A stretch of DNA of 64,000 bases from Rubrivirga marina. Its GTDB lineage: Bacteria; Bacteroidota; Rhodothermia; Rhodothermales; Rubricoccaceae. Each line of letters starts with the position of its first letter. The stretch's first letter is position 1. Shown here in pieces: positions 9,322 to 17,759 of this stretch. Made by a program: the position numbers and the translations under genes. The stretch lies in contig NZ_MQWD01000001.1 of assembly GCF_002283365.1 (NCBI RefSeq), forward strand, positions 1,373,154-1,437,153, read 5' to 3'. Under the pieces are notes generated by a model. It saw only the letters and a list, made by a program, of their open reading frames with translations, was not told where the DNA came from and ran no database searches.

Positions 9322-10437
9322 ATGGGCCTCTCCCTGACGACGGCCGACCTGACCCGGCTGGAGGCCGCCAGCCGCCTTCTGGTCAGTCCGCTCGCGGCCC
9401 CGTCTCCGGAGGCGTGGATCCGCGAGGCGGGCGCGGCCGTGCGCGACCTCGTCGGAGGGGAGAGCGTCGTCCTCCAACTCAGCACGAGCGCGACGCCGTT
9501 CCTCAGCGACGACGCGCCCGACGTGGTCGGCGGCGTGCTCGAGGTGGTCGAGGCCGTGCTCTCCGACGGCGTCCGGTTCTCGGACCCCGTCACGGACCTG
9601 TGGAACCGGCTCCGGCGCGAGCGCGAGATCCACACGTTCAGCTGGGACAGCAACCGGCACCTTGTCGAGGCCCACGACGTCTCGATCGACCAGGGCCTGC
9701 TCATCGACTCGCTCCGGCGGCTGGGCTACCACGACTTCGTGGGGATGGTGGAGCTGACGGCCGAGGGCGAGTCGATGGTGTGGGTCCTCCAGCGGCGGCA
9801 CGGGCGGTTCCCGGTGGGCGAGGCGGCGCTACCCCTCCTCGGCTCGATCCTGCCCTCGTACCGGTCCGGGCTGGCCACGCTCGGGCGGCTCGGCGCCCAC
9901 CGCGCCGCGCTCGACGCCGTCTCGGAGCCGCTCGCTGCGTTCGGGCCGGACGGCCAGGAGCTTCACCGGAACCCCGCGCTCGTCGCCCTCCTCGCCGGCG
10001 AGCCCGAGGCGGCCCGCCTCGACGCGGAGCTCCGCCGCCTCGGCGCCCAGGCCCGCTGGCTCGCGCGCTCGACGGCGCGACAGGACGCCCCGGTCGACGC
10101 CGAGCGGGCGGTGCCGACAGCCCGCGGGCGCTACACACTCCGCACGACGGTCCTCCCGCCCGGGCTCTTCGGGTCCGACCCGGCGCTTCTCGTGACCGTC
10201 GCCCCGCCCGCCGGCCCCACGCTCCCGACGCCCGAGACGGTCCGCGAGCGGACCGGCCTGACGCTCCGCGAGGCCGAGGTCGCACGGCTCCTGGCCGAGG
10301 GGCTCTCGAACGCCCAAGTCTCCGACCGTCTATTCATCGCGCCAGCGACGGCACGGCGCCACACGGAGAACGTCCTCGGCAAGCTGGGGATCGGCACTCG
10401 CGCCGCCGTCGCGTCCGCGCTCCTCGCCGTCGCCTAA
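9322..10437 (+). CDS. LuxR-type HTH regulator, paralog 1
   Basis: A 371-residue protein. The C-terminal 65 residues form a LuxR/GerE DNA-binding domain ('RTGLTLREAEVARLLAEGLS', 'DRLFIAPATARRHTENVLGK'). The N-terminal about 190 residues resemble a GAF-like sensing fold and begin with the family signature 'LTTADLTRLEAASRLLVSPL'. A linker segment 'LGRLGAHRAALDAVSEPLAAF' is shared by all four paralogs in the window. There is no receiver domain, so it is a one-component regulator with unknown ligand. It is closest in its N-terminal half to the paralog at 27115-28227 (shared 'VRDLVGG...VVLQ' and 'RFSDPV'). The next paralog follows 79 bp downstream. Confidence 0.82.
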   Translation: MGLSLTTADLTRLEAASRLLVSPLAAPSPEAWIREAGAAVRDLVGGESVVLQLSTSATPFLSDDAPDVVGGVLEVVEAVLSDGVRFSDPVTDLWNRLRREREIHTFSWDSNRHLVEAHDVSIDQGLLIDSLRRLGYHDFVGMVELTAEGESMVWVLQRRHGRFPVGEAALPLLGSILPSYRSGLATLGRLGAHRAALDAVSEPLAAFGPDGQELHRNPALVALLAGEPEAARLDAELRRLGAQARWLARSTARQDAPVDAERAVPTARGRYTLRTTVLPPGLFGSDPALLVTVAPPAGPTLPTPETVRERTGLTLREAEVARLLAEGLSNAQVSDRLFIAPATARRHTENVLGKLGIGTRAAVASALLAVA

Positions 10438-10516
10438 CCCACTACCTCGGCCCCTCCGCGGTGCCACCTCCGTCCGCGCGGGCCGTACGACGCGCGCTCC
10501 AGACTCCACGCCGCCG

Positions 10517-11629
10517 TTGTTCTCGTCCACCGACCTCGCCCGCCTCGAGGACGCCTCGCGTCTCCTCCTCGCCCCGCTCGCCGCGCCGTCGGTCGACGCC
10601 TGGCGCGTGTCTGCGCTCGACGCGGGCCGCCGGCTGTTTCAAGCCGACTCGGCCATGTTCGGCCTGCCGCACGAGGGCGTCGCGTTCTACGCCAACGACG
10701 GCGTCGACGGGGCCGTCGTGCCCCAGATGACGGCCTACATCCAGGAGCGCGCGAAACTCCAGGGCCAGGCGCCGGACCCGCTCATCAACACGTTCTACGA
10801 GCGGCGCGAGAAGCTCGGGCTCGAGGTGTTCAACCGCGAGATGATGTATGACCTGGTAGACCACCAGCACCGGACGTCCGAGTTTTACAACGAGATCTGG
10901 GGCCGGGCCGGTCTCGACCGCGTCCACGTCCTCTACGTCGACACGCCGCGGGGCGTGGCGAACCTCCACCTCCACAACCTCCGCCGCGAGAACCCGTTCG
11001 GCGAGCTCGGCGTGGCCGTGCTCCGGCTCCTCCTGCCGTCGTTCAAGGCCGGGCTCGACGCGCTCGGGCGGCTCGACGCCCACCGGGCGGCGCTCGACGC
11101 CATCGGCGAGCCGCTGGCGGAGTTCGACGCCGACGGCTGCGAGCGGTACCGGAACGCCGCGCTCGTCCGCCTCCTCGACGGCGACCCCGACCGTGACCGC
11201 GTCGCCGTCGAGATCGCCGCGCTCGCCCGCGGCCTCCGCCGCCTCGGTGCGCCGACGGCCCGGGACCGGATGGCCGGGCCCGCCGTCCCGCCGCCCGTGA
11301 CCCGCGAGGTCCGGACGGCCACGCGGTCGTACCGGCTCCGCGGCACCCTGTTGGCGGAGGGCACGAGCGGTCCTGGCCTCCTCGTCACCGTGACGACGGC
11401 GGGCGGCGCGGTGCTCCCGGCCGAGGGCGTCATCCGCGAGCGATTGGGCCTGTCAGCGCGCGAGGCCGAGGTGGCGCTTCTGCTCGCCGAGGGCCTGACG
11501 AATGCGCAGGTGGCCGATCGGCTCTTCATCGCGCAGGCCACGGCGCGGCGTCACACCGAGAACGTCCTCGGGAAGCTCGGGGTGTCCACCCGTGCCGCCG
11601 TGGCCCCGGCGCTCCTCGACGCCGCTTGA
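10517..11629 (+). CDS. LuxR-type HTH regulator, paralog 2 (TTG start)
   Basis: A 370-residue one-component regulator with the same layout as its neighbour. N-terminal GAF-like region, the shared 'LGRLDAHRAALDAIGEPLAEF' linker, then the HTH ('AREAEVALLLAEGLT', 'DRLFIAQATARRHTENVLGK'). The start is TTG at 10517; the context (TTG-TTC-TCG-TCC-ACC-GAC-CT) is almost identical to that of the paralog at 23949, which supports this rare start codon. Immediately downstream of paralog 1, so possibly co-transcribed. The N-terminal half is closer to paralog 3 ('MFxSTDLxRLExASRxLLxPLAAP'). Confidence 0.82.
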   Translation: MFSSTDLARLEDASRLLLAPLAAPSVDAWRVSALDAGRRLFQADSAMFGLPHEGVAFYANDGVDGAVVPQMTAYIQERAKLQGQAPDPLINTFYERREKLGLEVFNREMMYDLVDHQHRTSEFYNEIWGRAGLDRVHVLYVDTPRGVANLHLHNLRRENPFGELGVAVLRLLLPSFKAGLDALGRLDAHRAALDAIGEPLAEFDADGCERYRNAALVRLLDGDPDRDRVAVEIAALARGLRRLGAPTARDRMAGPAVPPPVTREVRTATRSYRLRGTLLAEGTSGPGLLVTVTTAGGAVLPAEGVIRERLGLSAREAEVALLLAEGLTNAQVADRLFIAQATARRHTENVLGKLGVSTRAAVAPALLDAA

Positions 11630-11724
11630 TGTCAGGACTCCGGCTTGACCGCGGGGCCGAGGGAGTCGAGCGACGAGCGCGACCGGTTCGCCACCCGGTG
11701 CCTCGGTGCCGGGGCCCAGGCCCT

Positions 11725-13035
11725 CTACCGGGCGTCGTGGGCGACGGCGCCGCCCTTCATCACGAGGCGGACCTGCTCCAGCGAGTCGAAGTCTTCAAGG
11801 GGGTCGCCCTCGACGGCGACGAGATCCGCGAGGGCGCCGGGGCGGAGGACGCCGAGGTCGTCGCGGCCGAGGAGCGCGCCGGCCCGGATCGTCGCGGCCT
11901 GGAGGACCTCGGCGGCAGGGATGCCGGCGCCGAGGTACGCCCAGAGCATCCGCTTGGCGACCTCGCCCTGCGGCCGGCCCGCGTCGAGGTAGGCGTCCGA
12001 GCCGGCGACGATGCGGACGCCCGCGGCGTGGGCCCGGCGGATCCGATCTCGGCTCCACCCGAGGTACCCCGTCACGCGCCGGTCGATCTCCTCTGGGGCG
12101 AAGTCGGTCGTCGCCTCGAAGTAGCCGCGGACCGTCACGCTGTCGATCTCAGTCGGCACGTAGGCGACGCCGAGGCGGGCCATCGCGGCGAACGTCGAGT
12201 CCGACGCCATGTAGGCGTGCTCGATGGAACTCACGCCGGACTCGGCTGCCCGCCGGATGGCGTCGTCGAGCGTGGCGTGGGCGGCGACGGGCACGCCAAG
12301 GCGGCGGGCCTCGCCGACGACGGCTGCCAGCTCCTCGTCGGTGAGCGACAACCGGCCCGGTGTGTTGTCGGCATAGACCTTGACGACGCCGGCACCCTGC
12401 GCGACGGCCTCCCGGACGGCCGCGACGGCGTCGCCCGGCCCGCGCACGATCCGGTACTCCTCGGCCACGAGCCCCTGGTGGGGATGGAGGAGGTCCGGGA
12501 ACTGGCCGCCGTCGGGCGAGAGGCCGGGGCCGGAGCCTATGATCCGTGGCCCGGGGAGTGTCCCCTCGTCGATGGCGCGTCGGAGCGCCTGGTCGCCGAA
12601 CCGGCCCGAGTTGCCGAGGTCGCGGACGGTCGTGATGCCGGCGTCGAGGAACGTCTTGGCGCGGGTGGCGCCGCGGAGCGCACGCAGCGGGAGGCCTTCG
12701 GTGAGGACCGCCTTCATCCCGCCCTCCATCAACGACGAGTTCGGTTCCTCGAGGTACAGCAGGTGCGTGTGCGCGTCGATCAGGCCGGGGAGGACGGTGT
12801 ACCGGCGGAGGTCGAGGACCGTGGCGCCGTCCGGTGCGTCCAGCCCCGTCCCGACCGCCTCGATGCGGTCGCCGCGGATCAGGAGGTCCTGGCCCTCGAC
12901 CATCCGACCGGCCTCGGCGTCGAAGACCCGACCGGTGCGGACGAGCGTGACGGGGCCGCTCGGCGGCGGGCCTTGGGCGAGGGCGAGCGCGGGCAGGAGG
13001 AGTCCGAGGAGGGCAGCCTGTCGGAGGCGCGTCAT
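11725..13035 (-). CDS. Secreted amidohydrolase (metal-dependent hydrolase family)
   Basis: A 436-residue amidohydrolase with a signal peptide ('LLGLLLPALALAQG'). Metal-binding H-x-H lies in 'PGLIDAHTHLLYLEE' (about 88-92), a possible carbamylated lysine in 'GAGVVKVYADNTPG', further histidines in 'VAAHATLDDAIR' and 'SSIEHAYM', and the catalytic Asp in 'RIVAGSDAYLDAG'. The order matches imidazolonepropionase/prolidase-type members that hydrolyse cyclic amides or dipeptide-like substrates in the periplasm; the substrate is unknown. The ATG at 13035 overlaps the stop of the preceding lipoprotein gene (ATGA), so the two are translationally coupled. Last gene of the minus-strand unit beginning at 17554. 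Confidence 0.88.
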   Translation of the reverse strand: MTRLRQAALLGLLLPALALAQGPPPSGPVTLVRTGRVFDAEAGRMVEGQDLLIRGDRIEAVGTGLDAPDGATVLDLRRYTVLPGLIDAHTHLLYLEEPNSSLMEGGMKAVLTEGLPLRALRGATRAKTFLDAGITTVRDLGNSGRFGDQALRRAIDEGTLPGPRIIGSGPGLSPDGGQFPDLLHPHQGLVAEEYRIVRGPGDAVAAVREAVAQGAGVVKVYADNTPGRLSLTDEELAAVVGEARRLGVPVAAHATLDDAIRRAAESGVSSIEHAYMASDSTFAAMARLGVAYVPTEIDSVTVRGYFEATTDFAPEEIDRRVTGYLGWSRDRIRRAHAAGVRIVAGSDAYLDAGRPQGEVAKRMLWAYLGAGIPAAEVLQAATIRAGALLGRDDLGVLRPGALADLVAVEGDPLEDFDSLEQVRLVMKGGAVAHDAR

Positions 13036-13319
13036 GGGCGGAGCGAGACGGAGGTGATCTCCAAGGCCGGCAGGAACGCCACCTCGTAGTCCTTGACGAG
13101 GCCCTCCACGCGGAGCGCGAGGCCGGCCTCCTGGAACTCGCGCGGGAGGTTGATCGGGAAGTAGGCCTCGTCGGGCCGGTCCGTCCCGAGGACGTAGCTC
13201 GGCGGGCCGGAGAGGACGAGCGTCTCGACGGTCGCGTCGAAGGCGACCGCGTGCGGGGCGACGGTCGTGTCGCAGCCGGCGACGGCGAGCGCGAGGAGGG
13301 CGACGGAGAGGCAGCGCAT
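13032..13319 (-). CDS. Small lipoprotein of unknown function
   Basis: A 95-residue protein starting 'MRCLSVALLALAVAGCDTT', a type II signal peptide with lipobox 'AVAGC'. The mature part is a single beta-rich domain ('ETLVLSGPPSYVLGTDRPDE', 'LALRVEGLVKDYEVAFLP'). No family recognised. It lies 2 bp after the preceding gene's stop and overlaps the amidohydrolase start by 4 bp, so it belongs to the same operon. Confidence 0.72.
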   Translation of the reverse strand: MRCLSVALLALAVAGCDTTVAPHAVAFDATVETLVLSGPPSYVLGTDRPDEAYFPINLPREFQEAGLALRVEGLVKDYEVAFLPALEITSVSLRP

Positions 13320-13321
13320 GG

Positions 13322-14185
13322 TCAGCTCCCGCGCTCGAGCTCGTCGAAGAACTCGCCGTCCTGGCTCCGCGTGAGCGTGGCCACGCCGCCACGGCCCGGG
13401 GCGACGGTCACGGCGAACCGCTCCGTCTCCGGCTCGAGCGTCCGGTCGTACGGCGCGCCGCCGCAGACCTGGCCCCATGACCGGCCGCTCTGCCGGTGGA
13501 GCACGAGGTCGCCGTTCTCGACGGCGTACGTCCCGCGCTCGTCGACGTGGACGGTCGAGGTGCAGCCGTACGTGGTCTGGTTCATCACGCGCGTCTGGCG
13601 GTAGGTCCCGTCGGCGCCGAGGTCGAGCGTCGTGCCGATCCCGTTGGTGGGCGCGGAGGCGCCCGTGTCGCGGTCGCGGTACTGCGTGGCCGTGACCGAG
13701 CCGCCGACCCAGTGGCCGGCGATCTCGGCCCGCGTGGCGGCGGGCGCCGACGGTCCGCGGCTCGGGCCGCTGGCGACGGGCCCGCGCGTCGGCGGGGGCG
13801 GCGTGACGACGGGCGCGTGGCCCGCCTCGATCTCCAGCCGGTACGCGCCGGTCTCGCCGGCCGCGTACGACGTCACGGCGACGGTGTACGTCCCGGTCTC
13901 GGCCGCCGTCGTGACGATCCGCGCGTGCATCGTCGAGCCGAGGTAGTCGTCGTTCTCCTCCTGCGCACCCGACGGCGCCCGGAGGATGAGGTACGGGTCG
14001 AAGTCGGACGATGTGAGGTCGGCCTCGAAGGGCTGGCCGGCGCGGAGCTCGACCCTGTACGAGTCGACCCACTCGCCGCCGTCGAGACGGTCGTCGCCGG
14101 CCTGCAAGGAACCGGGGTGGAGGGTTTGCGCGCCGGCCGATCCGGCGAGGAGGAGGCCGATCGCGGCCAGATGTCGCGTGGTCAT
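13322..14185 (-). CDS. Exported protein with PPC-like and lipocalin-like domains
   Basis: A 287-residue exported protein (signal peptide 'HLAAIGLLLAGSAGAQ'). Residues about 20-130 look like a bacterial pre-peptidase C-terminal (PPC) domain: 'YRVELRAGQPFEADLTSSDF', 'DPYLILRAPSG', 'GTYTVAVTSYAAGETGAYRL'. A Pro-rich linker follows. Residues 165-287 form a beta-rich lipocalin-like domain ('HWVGGSVTATQYRDRDTGA', 'CTSTVHVDERGTYAVENGD') that is paralogous to the domain encoded at 8514-9085. No catalytic motif seen. Sits in a tight minus-strand operon. Confidence 0.72.
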   Translation of the reverse strand: MTTRHLAAIGLLLAGSAGAQTLHPGSLQAGDDRLDGGEWVDSYRVELRAGQPFEADLTSSDFDPYLILRAPSGAQEENDDYLGSTMHARIVTTAAETGTYTVAVTSYAAGETGAYRLEIEAGHAPVVTPPPPTRGPVASGPSRGPSAPAATRAEIAGHWVGGSVTATQYRDRDTGASAPTNGIGTTLDLGADGTYRQTRVMNQTTYGCTSTVHVDERGTYAVENGDLVLHRQSGRSWGQVCGGAPYDRTLEPETERFAVTVAPGRGGVATLTRSQDGEFFDELERGS

Positions 14186-14196
14186 GGGGGCGAGAG

Positions 14197-14595
14197 TTAG
14201 TGGCCCGCGAGGGTCGGGGCGGATGGGTGTGTGCCGAGGTGGCGGTCGAGCCAATTGAGGCGGTCGGCCTCGGCCTGCTCGTGGAGGGCGTGGCCGGCGT
14301 CGTACCAGCGGACCTCCGCGCCGTCGGGGAGACGGGCGGTGAGGTCGGCCGCGCGCGCGGCCGAGACGAGCCGGTCCTGGTGCCCCCACAGGAAGAGGAG
14401 GCGGCCCTCCGCCTGACCGACGTAGCAGGCCGGCTCGACGGCGCTCATCGCTTGGACCCACGCGTTCCGCTCCTCGGCGGTCAGGTCGTCCGGAAACTCG
14501 GGCCCGGCGGCGGGCACCGACAGCGTCACCGAGGCGGACCGAGGCGTCGGGGTCGGCGACGGCGCGGAGAGCGTGGCGAGGAGACCGCGGGTCAT
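14197..14595 (-). pseudogene. Alpha/beta-hydrolase C-terminal stub
   Basis: The 132-residue reading frame matches only the last third of a dienelactone-hydrolase-like alpha/beta hydrolase. It has the catalytic Asp and His regions ('FLWGHQDRLV', 'VRWYDAGHALHEQ') but no nucleophile elbow (G-x-S-x-G) and no core strands. Upstream DNA is occupied by another well-formed gene, so the missing part is not adjacent. The ATG overlaps the previous stop codon (ATGA), so the stub may still be translated. Probably a deletion remnant; a repurposed short protein is possible. Confidence 0.55.
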
Positions 14596-14969
14596 CGCGG
14601 GACGGGGCCGAACACGACGAGGACTTCGGCCCGGCCCTGGAGCGGGCACGACTCCATCACCGTCCCGTCGGTGTAGACCGCGACCGAGTCGCCCTCGGCG
14701 ACGGCGCCGATCGCGGCCGGCACGATCCGCCCCGACGGCTCCTGCCGCACGACGCGCGTCTCGGCGTCGGCCACGGCCTGGAAGGCGCAGGCCGCGCCGG
14801 TTTCGACGAGCACGCCCGACGCCGTCGCCGAGTGGCGGACCGAGGCGACCACGCCGGCCGCGGCCGGCGGGCCCTCCGGGACGCCCGGGAGCGTCGCGCT
14901 GGCGCAGACCGCCAGCGTGAGCGACAGGACGAACAGCACGAAGCTGGTGACGATGCGGACGAGGTCCAT
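14592..14969 (-). CDS. Exported hypothetical protein, DUF3221-like
   Basis: A 125-residue protein with an N-terminal membrane anchor or signal ('IVTSFVLFVLSLTLAVCASA'). The rest resembles small oligosaccharide-binding-fold export proteins ('ASGVLVETGAACAFQAVADA', 'IGAVAEGDSVAVYTDGTVME'); relationship to DUF3221 is a guess. Start at 14969. The stop overlaps the next ATG. Part of the minus-strand operon. Confidence 0.55.
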   Translation of the reverse strand: MDLVRIVTSFVLFVLSLTLAVCASATLPGVPEGPPAAAGVVASVRHSATASGVLVETGAACAFQAVADAETRVVRQEPSGRIVPAAIGAVAEGDSVAVYTDGTVMESCPLQGRAEVLVVFGPVPR

Positions 14970-15010
14970 GGAGGTGGGGGCTGCCCGAGGGCGGCGGCCC
15001 CGGTGGAGGG

Positions 15011-16105
15011 TTAGTCGGTGACGGTGACCCGGAGGGCGCCCGCCTCGGTGCCGGCTCGGACGCGGACGACGTAGACGCCGGCCGGGAGCGTGTCCGTGGC
15101 CAGTACGACCCGCTGCGGGCCGGCCGAGCGCGTCCCGTCGGTGAGCGTCGCCACGCGGCGGCCGAGCGCGTCGTAGGCCTCGACCGCGACGTCGCCGGCG
15201 GCCTCGAGGGCGAACCCGACCTCGATCGGGCCGCCACGGCGGACGGGGTTGGCCGAGCGGAGCGCGAGGTCGAGCGCGCCGCCGTGCGGGCCGCCCTCAC
15301 CCGCTGTCGTGCCGCCGGACAAGACGGTGTAGCTGGCGTAGTCGACCACGCCCTCGCCGTCGAGCGTGATCATGGCCCCGGCGCCGGAGGTCGAGATGAA
15401 CTCGATCGTGTAGAGCGAGTCGGTCATCACGATGGGCTCCTGGCCCTCGGCCTCGATCGTGCTCGTGGAGACCGTCTTGGTCCGCACCTTGAGGACGGAC
15501 AGCTGCCCGGCCGGCGTCACGAGCGTGCCCCAGCCCTCGACCGTCGACGTCTCGGTGGCGTCGGCCGTGATCCCCTCGAAGGCGGGGATGAACTCGAGGG
15601 AGTAGGCCTCCGACCATGTGGCACCCGACGTCAGCGGGAGCGGGAAGCCACGCTCGTACGGGTCGAACCGAAGGCCGAGCGTCTCGCCGGTGTCCTCGTC
15701 GGTCCCGACCACGCCGATCACGTCAAAGCCGTCCCCGATGCGAAAGTAGCTGTAGGCCGCGTCGCCTTCAGGGACGTCGAATTCGATGACGTGCGTGGCT
15801 TCCTGGAACTCGGGGATCTCAGACCCCGGGACGGTCCCGGTCGCGGGCCTGAACGTCGAGACTTCGCCGGGCGTCCAGGTGAAGGCCGTGAGGTCCCACG
15901 TCTGGTTCGGGCCCGAGCGGTCGGCGAGGGCCTGGAGGGCGGACGGGGGGCTGGCGAGTTCGAACGAGGAGGCCGTACCGCTGGATTGGAGGTAGGCCTC
16001 GATGTCGGCGCGGGTGATCGTGATCTGGGCCGAGGTCACCGGAGCGACGAGGAGCGCCACGAGGGCGGCGCAGAAGGCGTAGAAACGGGACATGGGGAGC
16101 GCCAT
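15011..16105 (-). CDS. T9SS-exported hypothetical protein
   Basis: A 364-residue protein with a signal peptide ('FCAALVALLVAPVTSAQ') and a T9SS C-terminal domain over the last 80 residues ('VEAYDALGRRVATLTDGTRS', terminal 'LRVTVTD'). The central part is a beta-rich domain of a type frequent in Bacteroidota ('WDLTAFTW', 'GTLVTPAGQLSVLKVRTKTV', 'YTIEFIS') that I cannot assign a function to. Start may be ATG at 16105 or 16093; the latter gives a more usual signal peptide. Follows the gene at 16169 by 63 bp and is probably co-transcribed. Confidence 0.78.
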   Translation of the reverse strand: MALPMSRFYAFCAALVALLVAPVTSAQITITRADIEAYLQSSGTASSFELASPPSALQALADRSGPNQTWDLTAFTWTPGEVSTFRPATGTVPGSEIPEFQEATHVIEFDVPEGDAAYSYFRIGDGFDVIGVVGTDEDTGETLGLRFDPYERGFPLPLTSGATWSEAYSLEFIPAFEGITADATETSTVEGWGTLVTPAGQLSVLKVRTKTVSTSTIEAEGQEPIVMTDSLYTIEFISTSGAGAMITLDGEGVVDYASYTVLSGGTTAGEGGPHGGALDLALRSANPVRRGGPIEVGFALEAAGDVAVEAYDALGRRVATLTDGTRSAGPQRVVLATDTLPAGVYVVRVRAGTEAGALRVTVTD

Positions 16106-16168
16106 GGGGGGCGCGGGAGGGTGCCGGAGGCGGAGACTCCGCCCCCGGCGAGGAGGGGTGCGCTAGGG

Positions 16169-17554
16169 CTAGCGCGCGAGCGTCACGGTCCGAGTGAGGG
16201 CGAGACCCTCACCCGTGACGCGGACGACGTACAGGCCGGCCGGGAGGCCGGCGCCGTCGAAGGCAACCGGGACCGGCTGGCCGGCCGCGGCGACGCCCTC
16301 GAACAGGACGGCCACCCGGCGGCCCGTCACGTCGAAGGCCTCGACCAATACTCGTTCCGAGACGGAGGCGGTGAAGGCGAGCGCGGTCCGCCCGGCGAAG
16401 GGGTTGGCGCCCGTCACGTCGAGCCGGCCTCCGCGGCCGGTCGGGTCGCCCTCGCCAGCCGTGTTCATCTCCGTCACCGTGATCTGGACGCCCGTCGCCG
16501 AGCACGCCACGGCCACGTTGTACGGCGCCGGCGTCACGCCGTCGGGCTCGGTCACGACCACGTCCTCCGGCCCGTAGCAGCCCGTCATCGGGTAGGTCGT
16601 GGCGTGCGTGAGGATCGGGTAGGTCGCGCCGGCGACCGCCTCGGACCCGACGCGGACGAGGAGCTGGCCGTCGATGGACACGCTCCCGCGCGAGGACGCG
16701 ATCTGGTCGAAGCTGTCGGGGCCCGCGAGGTCGATGTCGAGCACGTGCGTGTCCGACATCGGGACCGGGCCCTCGATCGGGAAGACGCCGACCGTGCCGG
16801 CCCCGAACGGCTGCGTCCGCCCGCCGAACGAGGCCGTCGGGCCGCTGGCGAGGTCGAGCAGCTTGGCGCCGATGATGGTGCCGGACGCGTTGTTCTCGAA
16901 CCGGGCCGGCGAGATGACCCGGAACCCCGCGCCGTCCACCCGGAGCGTCCCGTCGTTGAAGAAGTGGACGTTCCCGTTCGTCCCGACCGACTCGACGGAC
17001 CACGTCCCGCGGTTGAGGACGTAGGGGTCCCCGGTGGTCGAGCCGGCGCGGGCGATCGAGTGCGACCCGGCCGAGTTGTCGATGAACGTCCCCTCGTTGA
17101 CGAGGACGCCATCGTCGCCGAACTGGAGCGTCCCGTTGGACCACGTCGAGGCCCCACGGAGGTAGAGGGTCCGGCGGATGGTCTTCGACGTCGCGCCCGT
17201 GAACTCGGCGGTCCCGAGGACGATCGTCGAGCCCTCGCCGGCCATCGTCCCGGTCTCCCAGACGAGCGACTCGGACACGGTGACGGTGCCGTCGCCGTCG
17301 AGGGTGCCGCCGGTCATGGTGAACGAGCGGACGGTGACGGACCCCGTACCGCCGACGCCGGCGGAGAAAGTGACGGTGCCGGCCGCGATGACGACGTCGT
17401 CGGTGGGGCCGGGGACGGCGTTGCAGCTCCAGGCGGAGGGCGTCTGCCAGGCGGCCGCGCCGCCGTTCCAGGTGCAGGTGGCGGCCGAGGCGGGTACGCT
17501 CAGGAGGAGCGCGAGGAGGAAGGCCCCGAGCGGGGCGGCGTAGCGAGCGGTCAT
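16169..17554 (-). CDS. T9SS-exported beta-helix protein
   Basis: A 461-residue secreted protein: signal peptide ('APLGAFLLALLLSVPASA'), a repetitive beta-solenoid-like body (about 25-300: 'CTWNGGAAAWQTPSAW', 'GGTLDGDGTVTVSESLVWE', 'LNRGTWSVESVGTNGNVHFF') and a T9SS C-terminal domain ('VEAFDVTGRRVAVL', terminal 'TRTVTLAR'). The body resembles adhesin/autotransporter-like passenger repeats in Bacteroidota; an adhesin role is inferred. First gene of the seven-gene minus-strand unit. Its promoter region carries two ATGGG-N8-CCCAT palindromes shared with the divergent DUF5916 gene. ATG at 17554 is preferred over upstream in-frame codons because it begins the signal peptide. Confidence 0.8.
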   Translation of the reverse strand: MTARYAAPLGAFLLALLLSVPASAATCTWNGGAAAWQTPSAWSCNAVPGPTDDVVIAAGTVTFSAGVGGTGSVTVRSFTMTGGTLDGDGTVTVSESLVWETGTMAGEGSTIVLGTAEFTGATSKTIRRTLYLRGASTWSNGTLQFGDDGVLVNEGTFIDNSAGSHSIARAGSTTGDPYVLNRGTWSVESVGTNGNVHFFNDGTLRVDGAGFRVISPARFENNASGTIIGAKLLDLASGPTASFGGRTQPFGAGTVGVFPIEGPVPMSDTHVLDIDLAGPDSFDQIASSRGSVSIDGQLLVRVGSEAVAGATYPILTHATTYPMTGCYGPEDVVVTEPDGVTPAPYNVAVACSATGVQITVTEMNTAGEGDPTGRGGRLDVTGANPFAGRTALAFTASVSERVLVEAFDVTGRRVAVLFEGVAAAGQPVPVAFDGAGLPAGLYVVRVTGEGLALTRTVTLAR

Positions 17555-17639
17555 CGGAGGGAGAGCGGTTGGAGTCGGTGTCGGCCAGCGGGGCTGGCGG
17601 TGAGCGTCGACAACGTCCCCCGTTTCAACCTCCGGCCGC

Positions 17640-17657
17640 ATGGGTCATCCTGCCCAT
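17640..17657. promoter_or_regulatory. Palindrome ATGGG-N8-CCCAT, copy 1
   Basis: Inverted repeat of 5-bp arms separated by 8 bp in the divergent 16169/17760 promoter region. Read on the minus strand, the CCCAT arm is followed after 23 bp by ACGTTG, 61 bp before the ATG at 17554. Four more copies occur in the window in equivalent positions. Confidence 0.75.
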
Positions 17658-17673
17658 TCGCCCCGACGGCAGG

Positions 17674-17691
17674 ATGGGTGAGATGGCCCAT
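17674..17691. promoter_or_regulatory. Palindrome ATGGG-N8-CCCAT, copy 2
   Basis: Same inverted repeat, centred exactly 34 bp (about three helical turns) from copy 1. On the plus strand it is followed after 23 bp by ACGTTG at 17715-17720, which lies 39 bp before the ATG at 17760. It probably serves the DUF5916 gene. Confidence 0.75.
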
Positions 17692-17759
17692 GCGGAGGGC
17701 GGGCTCGCCGGCGGACGTTGCGGTCGTCCTCCCGACATCCGGCCTCCGCCTCCCTCCCG

